A stretch of DNA of 64,000 nucleotides, from contig NZ_LMIK01000007.1 in the NCBI RefSeq assembly GCF_001428685.1, forward strand, positions 1 through 64,000. Reading direction: 5' to 3'. The stretch's first letter is position 1. Every line of letters starts with the position of its first letter. Positions 51,853-62,481 of the stretch are shown here, in pieces. The notes below the pieces were generated by a model. The model saw nothing but the letters and a program-made list of their open reading frames with translations. It did no database searches and had not been told where the DNA came from. This DNA is from Lysobacter sp. Root76 (GTDB lineage: Bacteria; Pseudomonadota; Gammaproteobacteria; Xanthomonadales; Xanthomonadaceae). Both the position numbers and the translations under genes were made by a program.

Positions 51853-54438
51853 ATGCGGATGGACAAGCTCACCTCGCGTTTCCAGCAGGCGCTGGCGGAC
51901 GCGCAATCGCTGGCGGTCGGTCGCGACCACAGCGTGATCGAACCCGCGCACCTGCTCAGCGCGCTGCTGGATCAGAGCGGCGGCAGCACTCGGCCCTTGC
52001 TGGCGCAGGCCGGCGTCAACGTGCCGCTGTTGCGCGAGCGCCTCGGCGAAACCCTGGAAAAACTGCCCAAGGTCAGCGGCCAGGCCGGCAACGTCTCGCT
52101 CGGCAACGATCTGGCGCGCCTGCTCAATGTCACCGACAAGCTGGCCCAGCAGCGCGGCGACGCTTTCATCGCCAGCGAACTGTTCCTGCTGGCCGCGCTC
52201 GAAGACGGCGGCGACGTGGGCCGCGCGCTCAAGGCCGCGGGCGCGAGCAAGGCCAAGCTGGAACCGGCGATCGACAAACTGCGCGGAGGCGAGAGCGTGC
52301 AATCCGAGAACGCGGAAGAACAGCGCCAGGCGCTGGAGAAGTACTGCATCGACCTCACCGCGCGCGCCGAATCGGGCAAGCTCGATCCGGTGGTCGGCCG
52401 CGACGAGGAAATCCGCCGCACCATTCAGGTGCTGCAGCGCCGGACCAAGAACAACCCGGTGCTGATCGGCGAACCCGGCGTCGGCAAGACCGCGATCGTC
52501 GAAGGCCTGGCCCAGCGCATCATCAACAACGAAGTGCCCGAAGGCCTGCGCGGCAAGCGCGTGCTGTCGCTGGACATGGGCGCCCTGATCGCCGGCGCGA
52601 AATTCCGCGGCGAGTTCGAGGAGCGCCTGAAGGCCGTGCTCAGCGACCTGTCCAAGAACGAAGGCCAGGTGATCCTGTTCATCGACGAACTGCACACCAT
52701 GGTCGGCGCCGGCAAGGCCGAAGGTTCGATGGACGCGGGCAACATGCTCAAGCCGGCGCTCGCCCGCGGCGAGCTGCACTGCATCGGCGCGACCACGCTG
52801 GACGAGTACCGCAAGTACGTCGAGAAGGACGCCGCATTGGAACGCCGCTTCCAGAAGGTGTTCGTGGGCGAGCCTTCGGTCGAAGACACCATCGCGATCC
52901 TGCGCGGCCTCAAGGAGCGCTACGCGGTCCACCACGGCGTCGAGATCACCGACCCGGCGATCGTCGCCGCCGCGACCCTGTCGCACCGCTACATCGCCGA
53001 CCGCCAGCTGCCCGACAAGGCCATCGACCTGATGGACGAGGCCGCTTCGCGCATCCGCATGGAGATCGACTCCAAGCCTGAAGAGCTCGACCGCAAGGAA
53101 CGCCGCCTGATCCAGCTCAAGATCCAGCGCGAGGCGCTGAAGAAGGAGAAGGACGCCGAGTCCAAGCAGCGCCTGGCCGATCTGGAAGCCGAGATCGCGA
53201 CCCTGGAGCGCGACTTCAACGATCTGGAAGAAATCTGGAAGGCCGAGAAGGCGACTTTGCAGGGCGCGACCAAGATCAAGGAGCAGATCGAGCAGGCCAA
53301 GCTCGAACTGGAAGCCGCGCAGCGCACCCAGGACTACGCGCGCATGAGCGAGATCCAGTACGGCGCGTTGCCGGAGCTGGAGAAGCAGCTCAAGGCTGCG
53401 CAGGAAGCCGAGACCCAGGGCTTCAGGCTGCTGCAGGACAAGGTCACCGCCGAGGAGATCGCCGAGGTGGTCGCGCGCTGGACCGGCATCCCGGTGTCGA
53501 AGATGCTCGAAGGCGAGCGCGAGAAGCTGCTCAAGATGGAGCAGGCGCTGCACCAGCGCGTGGTCGGCCAGGACGAGGCGATCCGCGTGGTCTCCGATGC
53601 CGTGCGCCGTTCACGCGCGGGCCTGTCCGATCCCGACCGCCCAAGTGGTTCGTTCCTGTTCCTGGGTCCGACCGGCGTCGGCAAGACCGAGCTGTGCAAG
53701 GCCCTGGCCGAGTTCCTGTTCGATTCCAGCGATGCCATGGTCCGCATCGACATGAGCGAGTTCATGGAGAAGCACGCGGTCAGCCGTCTGGTCGGCGCGC
53801 CTCCGGGCTACGTCGGCTACGAAGAAGGCGGTTACCTGACCGAGGCCGTGCGTCGCCGTCCCTACAGCGTGATCCTGCTCGATGAGGTCGAGAAGGCGCA
53901 CCCGGACGTGTTCAACATCCTGCTGCAGGTGCTCGACGACGGCCGTCTCACCGACGGCCAGGGCCGCACCGTGGATTTCCGTAACACCGTGATCGTGATG
54001 ACCAGCAACCTGGGCTCGCAGATGATCCAGGAGCTGGCCTCGGACGACAGCGCCGAGAGCTACACCCAGATGAAGGCCGCGGTGATGGGCGTGGTCCAGG
54101 CGCACTTCCGGCCGGAGTTCATCAACCGTCTCGACGACATCGTCGTGTTCCACCCGCTCGACAAGGTCCAGATCCGCGAGATCGCCAAGATCCAGATGCA
54201 CGGCCTGGAGAAGCGCCTGGGCGAGCGCGGCCTCAAGCTGTCGCTGTCGGATGCGGCCTTGGCCCTGATCGGCAACGTCGGTTTCGACCCGGTCTACGGC
54301 GCGCGTCCGCTCAAGCGTGCGGTCCAGCAACAACTGGAGAACCCGCTCGCGCAGAAGATCCTGAGCGGCGAGTTCGTCAGCGGCGACACCATCCAGGTCG
54401 AAGCCGAGGCAGGGCACCTGGTGTTCCGCAAAGCCTGA
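51853..54438 (+). CDS. clpB: ClpB disaggregase
   Basis: An 861-residue AAA+ chaperone that, with DnaK, resolubilises aggregated proteins as a hexamer. Clp N-terminal repeat domain (about 1-145), first ATPase with Walker A GEPGVGKT near 205, the long coiled-coil M domain (about 410-530), second ATPase with GPTGVGKT near 605, and the C-terminal D2 small domain. Full length for ClpB. Start [14 protein letters not shown] behind GGAGAACCCTCC. Confidence 0.97.
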   Translation: MRMDKLTSRFQQALADAQSLAVGRDHSVIEPAHLLSALLDQSGGSTRPLLAQAGVNVPLLRERLGETLEKLPKVSGQAGNVSLGNDLARLLNVTDKLAQQRGDAFIASELFLLAALEDGGDVGRALKAAGASKAKLEPAIDKLRGGESVQSENAEEQRQALEKYCIDLTARAESGKLDPVVGRDEEIRRTIQVLQRRTKNNPVLIGEPGVGKTAIVEGLAQRIINNEVPEGLRGKRVLSLDMGALIAGAKFRGEFEERLKAVLSDLSKNEGQVILFIDELHTMVGAGKAEGSMDAGNMLKPALARGELHCIGATTLDEYRKYVEKDAALERRFQKVFVGEPSVEDTIAILRGLKERYAVHHGVEITDPAIVAAATLSHRYIADRQLPDKAIDLMDEAASRIRMEIDSKPEELDRKERRLIQLKIQREALKKEKDAESKQRLADLEAEIATLERDFNDLEEIWKAEKATLQGATKIKEQIEQAKLELEAAQRTQDYARMSEIQYGALPELEKQLKAAQEAETQGFRLLQDKVTAEEIAEVVARWTGIPVSKMLEGEREKLLKMEQALHQRVVGQDEAIRVVSDAVRRSRAGLSDPDRPSGSFLFLGPTGVGKTELCKALAEFLFDSSDAMVRIDMSEFMEKHAVSRLVGAPPGYVGYEEGGYLTEAVRRRPYSVILLDEVEKAHPDVFNILLQVLDDGRLTDGQGRTVDFRNTVIVMTSNLGSQMIQELASDDSAESYTQMKAAVMGVVQAHFRPEFINRLDDIVVFHPLDKVQIREIAKIQMHGLEKRLGERGLKLSLSDAALALIGNVGFDPVYGARPLKRAVQQQLENPLAQKILSGEFVSGDTIQVEAEAGHLVFRKA

Positions 54439-54460
54439 TTTGGAAACGGCGTGTTGAGGT

Positions 54461-54682
54461 AATCGCGGCTCACGCCGCTCCCACAGAAGGCGGCGGCGTC
54501 CGGATGCGATGCGGGCGACGCCGCACACTTGGATTACGAAGCGGCCCGCGCGATGCGGGCCGTTTCGTTTGCGGAAAATACATGAGTGTTGGGGAAATCG
54601 CGGCTCACGCCGCTCCCACAGAAAACGGCGTCCGAATGCGGGGGCGTCGTCGGTACTGTGGGAGCGGCGTGAGCCGCGATTG
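54461..54682. repeat. Three copies of the dispersed palindromic repeat
   Basis: Minus-sense copies at 54461-54488 and 54597-54622 and a plus-sense copy at 54656-54682 of the GGAGCGGCGTGAGCCGCGA family fill the gap between convergent clpB and the amidohydrolase gene. The last two form an inverted pair. No gene is seen here. Confidence 0.85.
54541..54570 (+). terminator. clpB terminator
   Basis: CGGCCCGC (54542-54549), GCGAT, GCGGGCCG (54555-54562), then TTTCGTTT. It sits between two copies of the dispersed repeat, 103 bp past clpB. Confidence 0.8.
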
Positions 54683-54719
54683 AACTCCAATCGCGACGTA
54701 CCGCCCAGCGATCGCAGTC

Positions 54720-56753
54720 TCAGTTCGCGACCGCCGCCGCCTTGCGCGGCACGATCCCCAGCGCCTGCTCGATCTCGGCCGGGTCGTAGCGCTTGCCGCC
54801 CTTGAACACCAGGTCGACCTTGCGGATGTCGCTCATGTCGCGCAGCGGATCGCCGTCGATCAGCACCAGGTCGGCGAGCTTGCCCGGCGCGATCACGCCG
54901 CGGTCCTTGTCCACGCCCAGCACCTGTGCCGGGGTCAGTGTCGCCAGGCGCAGCACTTCGGCATTGGCGATGCCGGCGCGCGAATACACCTCCAGTTCCG
55001 CGTGCAGCATGTAACCGGCCAGCGCGTCGGTGCCGGGCAGGATGGTCACGCCGGCGTCGTGCACGGTCTTGAGCAGGCGCAGCATGGTCGGAAACGCCTG
55101 CCTGTAGGCCTCTTCCTTGCCGTGCGGCGGCTTCAGCGCGCCCCAGCTCAGGCCGCGCTGGGCCTGCGGCGGGAAACGTTCGGCGACGCCGCGCAAGCCC
55201 GGCGGGGTCTTGCTGTCGGGATCGCCGGCGTACAGATCCTCGGCCAGGGCCATGGTCGGGTCGAGCACGGTGTGGTGGCGCTTGAGGAAGTCGACGAACT
55301 CGCGCACCTCGGCCTTCTCCGGCGGGAACTCGTGGGCGTGCTCGCCGACCTCGGTCAGGCGCGCCTTGGTGCGGGTGTCCTGCACGCGCGGGTACATGAA
55401 GTTGAGTTCGACGAACAGGAAGTGCTGCAGTTCGTCGGCGCCGGCCTCGATGAACTGGCGCGCCGACATGAAGGCCGGCACGTGCCCGCTCACGCGCAGG
55501 CCGCGCGCGTGGGCGCGGTCGGCGATGATCGGGAACAGTTCCGGCTTCAGCGACGAATAGGTCTTGATCTGCATGTAGCCGCGGTCGGCGTAGAAGTCCA
55601 CGGCCTTGAGCGCTTCCTCCGGCGTGTCGACCAGCATCTTGGTCGGGCCGGCATAGGGACCGGGGCCGTCGATGAAGCCGGCCATCATCACGCGCGGGCC
55701 GATCTCGGTGCCGGCCTCGAAGCGCTTCACGCGTTCGGGGAAGGTGTCGAAGTTGTTGGCGACGTCGCGCGCGCTGGTGACGCCGGCGGCGATGTCGAGC
55801 GCGCCGTCCTGGATCGACGCGTAATGCTTGTGCACGTCCCACAGGCCCGGCATCAGGAAGCGGCCGTTCGCGTCGATCACCTCGGCGCCGGCCGGCGCCT
55901 TGAGCTGGGCGTCGGGGGCGACGCGTACGACGCGCTCACCCTCGATCAGCACGCTGGTGCCCGCCGTCGCGCTCAGGTCGCGCGGGTCGTACAGGCGGGC
56001 ATTGCGGATCAGCAGCGGTCCCTTGGGCGCATGGGTGAGCCGCTGCGCGAACTCGGCGCCCCAGCTCGCATCGGCGCGCTCCTGCAGTTCCAGCAATTTG
56101 GGCAGCGCGTCCTGCAACTCGGTGTCGATGACCACGAACCAGCCCGACGCGTAGATCGCGGCGGCGGTCGAGCCGTCGCTGCGCAGCCACAGCGAGCCTG
56201 GGGTGAAATCCAGGCCGACGATGCGCTGCAGGCTCAGTTTGACCGGACCGTTCTTGCCGACCACCTCGTGCTCGCCCAGGGTTTCGAGGCGCGCCTCGCC
56301 CGCGGGCAGGATCGCGAGCTTGCGATCGGGCGCCTGCAGCAGGGCGCGCGCGAGGGCGCCGCTGACTTCCGGCGGGGCCTGCAGCGGCAGGAAGAACGCG
56401 GGCGCGGCCAGGGTCTTTTCGCCTTGTTCGCTAGGGTTCTTCCAGCTCGCGCGGCCGCCGCTAACCTGGTAGCGCTCTTCGAAGGGGTTGAGCAGGTAGT
56501 CGTTGCCGCTGCCCGAGTAGTCGGCCAGGGTGCCGTCGGGATTGAGGCGCCAGTGCGTCTTGCTGCGGTCGCCGCGACCGCGGTCGCTGAAGTGGTATTC
56601 CACCTGGATCGAGCCGTCGGTGGCGGTCTCGACGACCTGCTTGCCGGCGACGTTGCCCTGCATCAGCACCACTTGTTCGCGGCGTGCGGCGAGGGCGTCG
56701 CCGATGGCGGTGGACAGTACCAGCGACAGCAGCAGCGGACCGGCGAAGCGCAT
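54720..56753 (-). CDS. Exported amidohydrolase
   Basis: A 677-residue secreted or periplasmic metal-dependent hydrolase. Signal peptide 1-22 (MRFAGPLLLSLVLSTAIGDA). A long N-terminal domain of unknown function precedes the amidohydrolase (TIM-barrel) domain from about 260: LIEGERVVRVAPDAQL, RFLMPGLWDVHKHY (HxH metal site), VSGHVPAFM and ILPGTDALAGYML (catalytic Asp). It ends with ADLVLIDGDPLRD. Start 56753 has AAGGAGG 5 nt upstream. Substrate unknown; such enzymes often cleave cyclic amides or prolyl dipeptides. Confidence 0.9.
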   Translation of the reverse strand: MRFAGPLLLSLVLSTAIGDALAARREQVVLMQGNVAGKQVVETATDGSIQVEYHFSDRGRGDRSKTHWRLNPDGTLADYSGSGNDYLLNPFEERYQVSGGRASWKNPSEQGEKTLAAPAFFLPLQAPPEVSGALARALLQAPDRKLAILPAGEARLETLGEHEVVGKNGPVKLSLQRIVGLDFTPGSLWLRSDGSTAAAIYASGWFVVIDTELQDALPKLLELQERADASWGAEFAQRLTHAPKGPLLIRNARLYDPRDLSATAGTSVLIEGERVVRVAPDAQLKAPAGAEVIDANGRFLMPGLWDVHKHYASIQDGALDIAAGVTSARDVANNFDTFPERVKRFEAGTEIGPRVMMAGFIDGPGPYAGPTKMLVDTPEEALKAVDFYADRGYMQIKTYSSLKPELFPIIADRAHARGLRVSGHVPAFMSARQFIEAGADELQHFLFVELNFMYPRVQDTRTKARLTEVGEHAHEFPPEKAEVREFVDFLKRHHTVLDPTMALAEDLYAGDPDSKTPPGLRGVAERFPPQAQRGLSWGALKPPHGKEEAYRQAFPTMLRLLKTVHDAGVTILPGTDALAGYMLHAELEVYSRAGIANAEVLRLATLTPAQVLGVDKDRGVIAPGKLADLVLIDGDPLRDMSDIRKVDLVFKGGKRYDPAEIEQALGIVPRKAAAVAN

Positions 56754-56956
56754 GGCGCCCTCCTTGGGCATGGCCGCCGCGGGGCGCGGCGTCGGTCTTC
56801 CTTATAACGAATCCACGCCGCGGCGCATGTGCCGCGCGCGACGGAGATCGAGGCCCGGGGCCGGCGGCGATGCGTCGCGTCGGCGGTGCGCCAAAAGCGA
56901 CGGCCCGGAAGTCCGGGCCGTCGGCGAGCGCATGCGGCCGCGATCCGCGGCTCAGA

Positions 56957-59341
56957 TCACCACTTGTAGCCGACCTTCAGGTAGGCGAAGGCGCCGTTGA
57001 AGCCGAACGGCGAGGCGGTGTTGTAGGGCAGGTAGTTGCGCGTGCCCAGCACCAGCTTGGACTCGTCGGGGTACTCGTCGAGCACGTTGTCGCCGCCGAT
57101 GGTGAAGTCCCAGCTGTCCAGGTGGTAGGTCGCGGCCAGGTCCAGCGTCCACTTCGCGCCGAAGGTCTGGTCCAGCAACGGATTGGTGGCGTGCAGTTCG
57201 GTGAATTCGCCGTAGCGGGTGGCGGTGGCGTTGAAGCTCCAGTTGCCGGTGTCCCAATCGCCGGCCAGGAAGAACTTGTCCTTGGGCGCGCCCTTGGTGA
57301 TGCGGCCGATCTCGGTGCGGCCGATGCGTACCGCGGCCGGATCGATCGCGGCCAGGCGCGCCGGGTTGGGCGCGATCTTCTCGATCTCGGTCTTGGAGTA
57401 GTTGTAGCCCAGGGTCAGGTTGAACTTGCCCGATGCCAGATCCCAGGCCTGGGTCGCGACGATGTCCACGCCCTGGGTCTTGGTGTCGACCGCGTTGGTG
57501 AAGTAGCGGCCGCCGCCGATGCCCGGATAGCCATTGGCCTGCAGGTAGTTGCGCACCGCGGTGCTGGTCAGGTTTTCCGACAGCAGGATGCGGTCGTCGA
57601 CCTTGATGTGGTACGCATCGATGGTGATGTACAGGCCGTCGCTGGGCTGCAGCACCAGGCCCAGGCTGTAGTTGGTGGACTCTTCGGCCTTCAGCGACTC
57701 CGAACCCAGCGCGACCGCGGCGGGGTTGTCGACGCGGAAGGTGCCGATCTCGTACGGGACGCCGCTGATGAAGTTGGTCGCGATCGACTGGAAGAACTGC
57801 TGCTGCAGGGACGGCGCGCGGAAGCCGGTCGAGGCGGTGGCGCGCAGGGCGACCTTGTCGGTGAAGGCGTAGCGCGCCGACAGCTTGCCCGAGGTGGTGT
57901 CGCCGAAGTCGCTGTAGCTCTCGAAGCGCGCGGCGATGCCGGCGGAGAACTTGTCGGTCAGGTCGGCCTCGACGTCGGCGTACAGCGAATAGCTGTGGCG
58001 GTCGAAATCGCCGGCGTCGCTGGCGCGGAAGCCGGAGAACACCTGCGCGCCCGGGATGATCTGGCCGTTCGAGGCCGGCACGCCGCCGTTGGCGTAGGAC
58101 AGCGGCTCGCCGGCGAGCTGGGAGAATTCCTCGCCGCGCCATTCCGCGCCCCAGGCGAAGGTCACCGGGTACTGCCAGCCGAAGTCCACCGGGCGGGCGA
58201 AGTCCAGGTTCAGCACGTGCTGGGTGACTTCGAGCGCGCCGGCGTAGAACTCCGTCGGCGAAGTCGGGCCGAGGCTGCGGTTGAGGGTGTGCTCGATGTC
58301 GAAGCTGAGCTCGTTATGGCCGTAGTTGTAGCTGAAGTCGATCTGGGTGCCGCCGGCGGTTTCGCCGCGCAAGCCGACCACCGCGGCGCGGTCCTTGCTG
58401 ACGTTGTGGATCTGCGGCAGGAAGCCGTTGGGGTAGATCGAGGGGATGTTGCGCGGGTCGCCGGCGAAGCGGAAATAGCCGTTGGAGAGCACGTCGCGCT
58501 TGCTGTAGCTGCCGAAGGAATAGAAGGTCAGATAGTCGGTGGGGCTGTACTCGCCGTTGTACGAGACCGCGCCGCTGTCGATGTCGGGATCGCCGTAGCG
58601 CTGTTCGACCACGCCCTGGAACGGGCGCGCGCGGTTGGTCTGGTCCTGATGGCCGCCCTGCGCGGCCAGGTGCAGCTTGCCGTTCTCGCCGAGCTTGAAG
58701 CCGGCGTCGCCGGACAGCTGGTACTGCTCGCCGTCGCCGGCGCTGTACTGGCCGTAGCGCGCGGCGATGCTGCCGCCGTGGTCGCTGCCCTTGAGCACCA
58801 CGTTGACCACGCCGGCGATCGCGTCGGAGCCGTACTGCGCCGAGGCGCCGTCGCGCAGCACTTCCACGCGCTCGATCGAGGCGATCGGGATCGCGTTGAG
58901 GTCGACCGGCGAGGAGCCGCGGCCCTGGCTGCCGTTGAGGTTGATCAGCGCGGTGGTGTGACGGCGCTTGCCGTTGACCAGCACCAGCACCTGGTCCGGC
59001 GCCAGGCCGCGCAGCTGCGCGGGGCGCACGGCGTCGGTGCCGTCGGTGATCGCCGGGCGCGGGAAATTCAGCGAGGGCAGGGCGCGCGCCAGCGCGGTCG
59101 CGAGTTCGACCGTGCCGGTGGCCTCCAGCGCCTCGGGGGTGATGATGTCGATCGGCGCGCTGGATTCGGCGACGGTGCGATCGCTGACCCGGGTGCCGGT
59201 GACGATCACCTGGTCCAGGGTGTGGGCCTCGGAGGCGGGTTCGCCCGGAGCGGGTGCTTGCTGGGCGTAGCCAGGAGCGGCGAGGGCGGCGAGCAGGGCG
59301 AGTGCGAGCGGACGACGGACGGCGCGGAAAGCAACGGACAT
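56957..59341 (-). CDS. TonB-dependent outer-membrane receptor
   Basis: A 794-residue receptor. Signal peptide about 1-26, a TonB-box-like HTLDQVIVTGTRVSDR (about 40-55), a plug with AQLRGLAPDQVLVLVNGKRRH and IERVEVLRDGASAQYGSDAIAG, and a barrel with FRAPSLQQQFFQS ending in KVGYKW. The GKRRHTTALINLNGSQGRGS stretch is typical of a Xanthomonad/Sphingomonad subgroup of unknown substrate. No STN domain. A 203-bp gap separates it from the amidohydrolase, transcribed the same way; they may cooperate in importing and cleaving one substrate (inference). Confidence 0.93.
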   Translation of the reverse strand: MSVAFRAVRRPLALALLAALAAPGYAQQAPAPGEPASEAHTLDQVIVTGTRVSDRTVAESSAPIDIITPEALEATGTVELATALARALPSLNFPRPAITDGTDAVRPAQLRGLAPDQVLVLVNGKRRHTTALINLNGSQGRGSSPVDLNAIPIASIERVEVLRDGASAQYGSDAIAGVVNVVLKGSDHGGSIAARYGQYSAGDGEQYQLSGDAGFKLGENGKLHLAAQGGHQDQTNRARPFQGVVEQRYGDPDIDSGAVSYNGEYSPTDYLTFYSFGSYSKRDVLSNGYFRFAGDPRNIPSIYPNGFLPQIHNVSKDRAAVVGLRGETAGGTQIDFSYNYGHNELSFDIEHTLNRSLGPTSPTEFYAGALEVTQHVLNLDFARPVDFGWQYPVTFAWGAEWRGEEFSQLAGEPLSYANGGVPASNGQIIPGAQVFSGFRASDAGDFDRHSYSLYADVEADLTDKFSAGIAARFESYSDFGDTTSGKLSARYAFTDKVALRATASTGFRAPSLQQQFFQSIATNFISGVPYEIGTFRVDNPAAVALGSESLKAEESTNYSLGLVLQPSDGLYITIDAYHIKVDDRILLSENLTSTAVRNYLQANGYPGIGGGRYFTNAVDTKTQGVDIVATQAWDLASGKFNLTLGYNYSKTEIEKIAPNPARLAAIDPAAVRIGRTEIGRITKGAPKDKFFLAGDWDTGNWSFNATATRYGEFTELHATNPLLDQTFGAKWTLDLAATYHLDSWDFTIGGDNVLDEYPDESKLVLGTRNYLPYNTASPFGFNGAFAYLKVGYKW

Positions 59342-59658
59342 GGTGCGCGGCTCCTTGCGGCGGAGGGATTGGTAGCGATGTCATTTTGGTTTAACACGGT
59401 TCTAACAACCCGGTCAAACCGATATCCGCATGAAGCGATAGCCAATTGGTATAGGGTTCGGGCGGTTTGTGACGGCGGTTGCCAAATCGAAGGTCGGGGC
59501 CGCGTCGGCGTCCGGATCGGGCGCTGGTTCGGATCCGGATCGGCCCGCAAACGAGTGGGGCGCAGCGGTGCCTGCAGCCTGGAACTCCGCGGTCGCCCCC
59601 TGCTCATGCCGTTTCGTCATGCCGGCCGGCCGCGGCCGGGCTGTTAACATGCGCGGGC
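59342..59658. other. Divergent intergenic region before the cobalamin riboswitch
   Basis: No gene is supported. It must hold the minus-strand promoter of the TonB receptor and the plus-strand promoter of the B12 operon. It is locally AT-rich around 59375-59460 (TTTTGGTTTAACACGG, CCAATTGGTATAGGG). A 14-bp palindrome, CCGGCCGCGGCCGG, lies at 59626-59639. Confidence 0.4.
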
Positions 59659-59870
59659 TTGAGGTGATTGCCGGCCCCGCCGGCGATTGAAACGGGAATC
59701 CGGTGCGCCAGTCCTTCCAACGAAGCGACGGCTATTCCGGAGCTGCCCCCGCAACGGTAAGCAAGACGAACGATCCGCAACGAAGCCACTGTGCGCATGC
59801 ATGGGAAGGCGCGGATCGGAGGGCTGGAGGCCCTCGCTTGCGAGCCCGGAGACCGGCCTGAGGCTGACCC
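59659..59870 (+). promoter_or_regulatory. Cobalamin (adenosylcobalamin) riboswitch
   Basis: The conserved pieces are in order: AACGGGAATCCGGTG (59691-59705), GGAGCTGCCCCCGCAACGGT (59739-59758), the B12 box GCCACTGTGCGCATGC.. followed by GGGAAGGCG (59785-59811) and the closing GAGCCCGGAGACCGGCC (59842-59858). The element ends about 130 nt before btuB, so it should shut off the btuB-to-cobO operon when cobalamin is plentiful. Confidence 0.95.
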
Positions 59871-59991
59871 GACACGCGGTGGGCGCTGTCATGGGGCCGC
59901 CTTGCGTCCGCGCTTCGTCGCCTCGTCGTTCCCTCCTGCGTGTCTCCGATCCATCGATTCCGCGCGGGTAGGCGCGGACCAGGAGCATGCT

Positions 59992-61845
59992 TTGAATTTC
60001 CGTCATTCCGTCCTTCGCCGCACTGCGCTGGCGACGGCGCTGCTGTCCGCCGTCGCCCCGGCCGTGGCCGCCGATGCCGCCACCGACCTCGACCAGGTCG
60101 TCGTCACCGCCACCCGCACCGCGCAGACCCAGGACGCGACCCTGGCCTCGGTCACCGTGATCGACCGCGAGGACATCGAACGCCTGCAACCGGCCGACCT
60201 GCCGGACCTGCTGCGCGGCACGCCCGGCCTGTCGATAGCCAACAACGGCGGTCCCGGCAAGTCGACCTCGCTGTTCCTGCGCGGCACCGAATCCGACCAC
60301 GTGCTGGTCCTGATCGACGGCATCAAGATCGGCTCGGCGACCAGCGGCGGCGCCTCGCTGCAGGACATTCCGGTCGAACAGATCGAGCGCATCGAGATCG
60401 TGCGCGGCCCGTTCTCCAGCCTGTACGGCTCCGAAGCGCTGGGTGGCGTGATCCAGATCTTCACCCGGCGTCCACAGGGCGCGTTCGCGCCGCACGCCAG
60501 CGCCTCGATCGGCAGCTGGCGGACGCGCCGCGGCAGCCTGGGCGTGGGCGGCAAAGGCGAGAACGGCTGGTATTCGATCAACGCCGCCAGCGAAGACACC
60601 GACGGCATCAACGCCTGCCGCGGCAAGCCCTCGCCGGGCGGCGCCGGCTGCTTCACCAACTCGCCCGATCGCGACGGCTACCGCAACCTGTCGCTGACCG
60701 CCCAAGGCGGTTACCGCTTCAACGAGGCCTGGGACGCCGAAGCGCGCCTGTTCCGCGCCGAGGGCCGCAACGAGTACGACGGCAGCAGCAACAACCAATC
60801 CGACACCGTGCAGCAGATCGCCGGCGCGCGCCTGCGCTACGCGCCGTCCGAGCGCGCGACGCTGGGCCTGAGCCTGGGCCGCAGCGCCGACCTCAGCGAC
60901 AACTACAGGAACGGCGTCTACTCCAGCACCTTCAACACCCGCCGCAAGCTCGGTTCGCTGCAGGGCGACTTCGGCCTCGGCGGCGGCCTGCTCAGCCTGG
61001 GCTACGACTGGCAGCAGGACGAAGTCGAAAGCAGCACCGTCTACGCCCACGACCGCCGCATCAACCGCGGCCTGTTCGGCCAGTACCAGTACGGCTTCGG
61101 CGTGCATTCGCTGCAGGCCAGCCTGCGTCGCGACGACGACAGCCAGTTCGGCGGCCAGACCACCGGCAGCGCGCTGTGGGGCTGGAACTTCAGCGAACAG
61201 CTGCGCCTGACCGCGAGCTACGGCACCGCGTTCAAGGCGCCGACCTTCAACGAGCTGTACTTCCCCGGCTTCGGCAACGCCGATCTCAAGCCCGAGGAAT
61301 CGCGCAGCTTCGAGCTCGGCCTGCGCGGTGAGCATGCCTGGGGCGGCTGGTCGCTCAACGGCTACGAGACCCGGGTCGACGACCTGATCGCGTTCGACGC
61401 TTCGATCGGCTTGCCGGGCAACATCGATCGCGCCCGCATCCGCGGCGTCGAGGCCAGCGTCGACACCACGCTCGCCGGTTGGGACCTGCGCGCCAGCGCG
61501 ACCTGGCTGGATCCGCGCAACGACAGCCGGAGCAGCAGTCGCGACAAGATCCTGCCGCGGCGGGCGCGCGAAAGCGCCCGTTTCGATGCCGACCGCCGCT
61601 ACGGCCGCTTCAGTTTCGGCGGCAGCGTCTATGTCGCCGGCAGCCGTTACGACGACTTGGCCAATACCCGCCGCCTGGACAGCTACGCCACCACCGACCT
61701 GCGCATGGGCTTCCGCTTCGACGAGTCCTGGAGCCTGCAGTTGGCGGCCAACAATGCGTTCAACCAGCGCTACGAAACCGCGTCCTACTACAACCAGCCG
61801 GGCCGCAACTACCTGCTGACCCTGCGCTACCGCCCGGCGAACTGA
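59992..61845 (+). CDS. btuB: Vitamin B12 outer-membrane receptor BtuB
   Basis: A 617-residue TonB-dependent receptor for cobalamin. Signal peptide about 1-27, TonB-box-like TDLDQVVVTATRTAQT, plug with LLRGTPGLSIANNGG and FLRGTESDHVLVLIDGIKIG, IEIVRGPFSSLYGSEALGGVI, and a barrel ending LLTLRYRPAN. GIKIGSATSG is typical of BtuB. A TTG start at 59992 (MNFRHSVLRRTAL) follows AGGAG at 59980; no ATG in frame lies nearby, only one far upstream inside the riboswitch. The riboswitch upstream confirms identity. Confidence 0.95.
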   Translation: MNFRHSVLRRTALATALLSAVAPAVAADAATDLDQVVVTATRTAQTQDATLASVTVIDREDIERLQPADLPDLLRGTPGLSIANNGGPGKSTSLFLRGTESDHVLVLIDGIKIGSATSGGASLQDIPVEQIERIEIVRGPFSSLYGSEALGGVIQIFTRRPQGAFAPHASASIGSWRTRRGSLGVGGKGENGWYSINAASEDTDGINACRGKPSPGGAGCFTNSPDRDGYRNLSLTAQGGYRFNEAWDAEARLFRAEGRNEYDGSSNNQSDTVQQIAGARLRYAPSERATLGLSLGRSADLSDNYRNGVYSSTFNTRRKLGSLQGDFGLGGGLLSLGYDWQQDEVESSTVYAHDRRINRGLFGQYQYGFGVHSLQASLRRDDDSQFGGQTTGSALWGWNFSEQLRLTASYGTAFKAPTFNELYFPGFGNADLKPEESRSFELGLRGEHAWGGWSLNGYETRVDDLIAFDASIGLPGNIDRARIRGVEASVDTTLAGWDLRASATWLDPRNDSRSSSRDKILPRRARESARFDADRRYGRFSFGGSVYVAGSRYDDLANTRRLDSYATTDLRMGFRFDESWSLQLAANNAFNQRYETASYYNQPGRNYLLTLRYRPAN

Positions 61846-61874
61846 TCGCCACGTCCACGCCACCGAGGCTGCCG

Positions 61875-62465
61875 ATGAACGTTCCTGCCCGACCCGTCTA
61901 CTACAGTCTGTTCACCGCGCTCGCCGCATCGATGGTCGCGACCCGCTTCCATCATTTCGGCGACGCCTTGCATCTGCCCGATGCGTCGATGGCGGTGTTC
62001 TTCCTCGGCGGCCTGTGGTTGCGCCGGCACCTGGGCTTCGCCGCCTTCCTGGTCCTGGCCGTGGCGATCGACTGGATCGCGATCCAGGCCCAGGGCAAGA
62101 GCTTCTTCGAGCACTACTGCGTGACCCCGGCCTACGCCTGCCTGCTGCTGGCGTACGCGGCGCTGTGGTACGGCGGCCGCTGGTACGCCGAACGACTGCG
62201 GGCCACGCCGCGCGCGCTGTCGGGCGCGTTCGGCGTCGGCCTGGCCGCGGCCTCGCTGTCGTTTCTGATCTCCAACGGCGCCTTCTACTGGCTCGGCGGT
62301 CGCTACGAAGACCCCAATGTGGGCCAGTACCTGTCGCGGTTGTGGCAATGGGGTCCGCTGTTCGTGCGCACCACCCTGAGCTACATCGCCGTAGGCCTGG
62401 TCGCCTACGCATTGATCGCGCGCGCCGCCGGCGCGCGCACCTCGCCGCGCGTCGCCGAAGTCTGA
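61875..62465 (+). CDS. Small integral membrane protein in the B12 operon (paralogue 1)
   Basis: A 196-residue protein with about five to six transmembrane helices (LFTALAASMVATRF, MAVFFLGGLWLRRHLGFAAFLVLAVAI, YACLLLAYAALWY, FGVGLAAASLSFLIS, TLSYIAVGLVAYALI). Conserved-looking FFLGGLWLRR and NGAFYWLGGRYEDPN. Size and topology resemble ECF-type substrate-binding S components, and its place between btuB and cobO under a B12 riboswitch suggests cobalamin, precursor or cobalt uptake. No named family is certain to me. Confidence 0.75.
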   Translation: MNVPARPVYYSLFTALAASMVATRFHHFGDALHLPDASMAVFFLGGLWLRRHLGFAAFLVLAVAIDWIAIQAQGKSFFEHYCVTPAYACLLLAYAALWYGGRWYAERLRATPRALSGAFGVGLAAASLSFLISNGAFYWLGGRYEDPNVGQYLSRLWQWGPLFVRTTLSYIAVGLVAYALIARAAGARTSPRVAEV

Positions 62466-62481
62466 TCGAGGGAGCCTGCCG

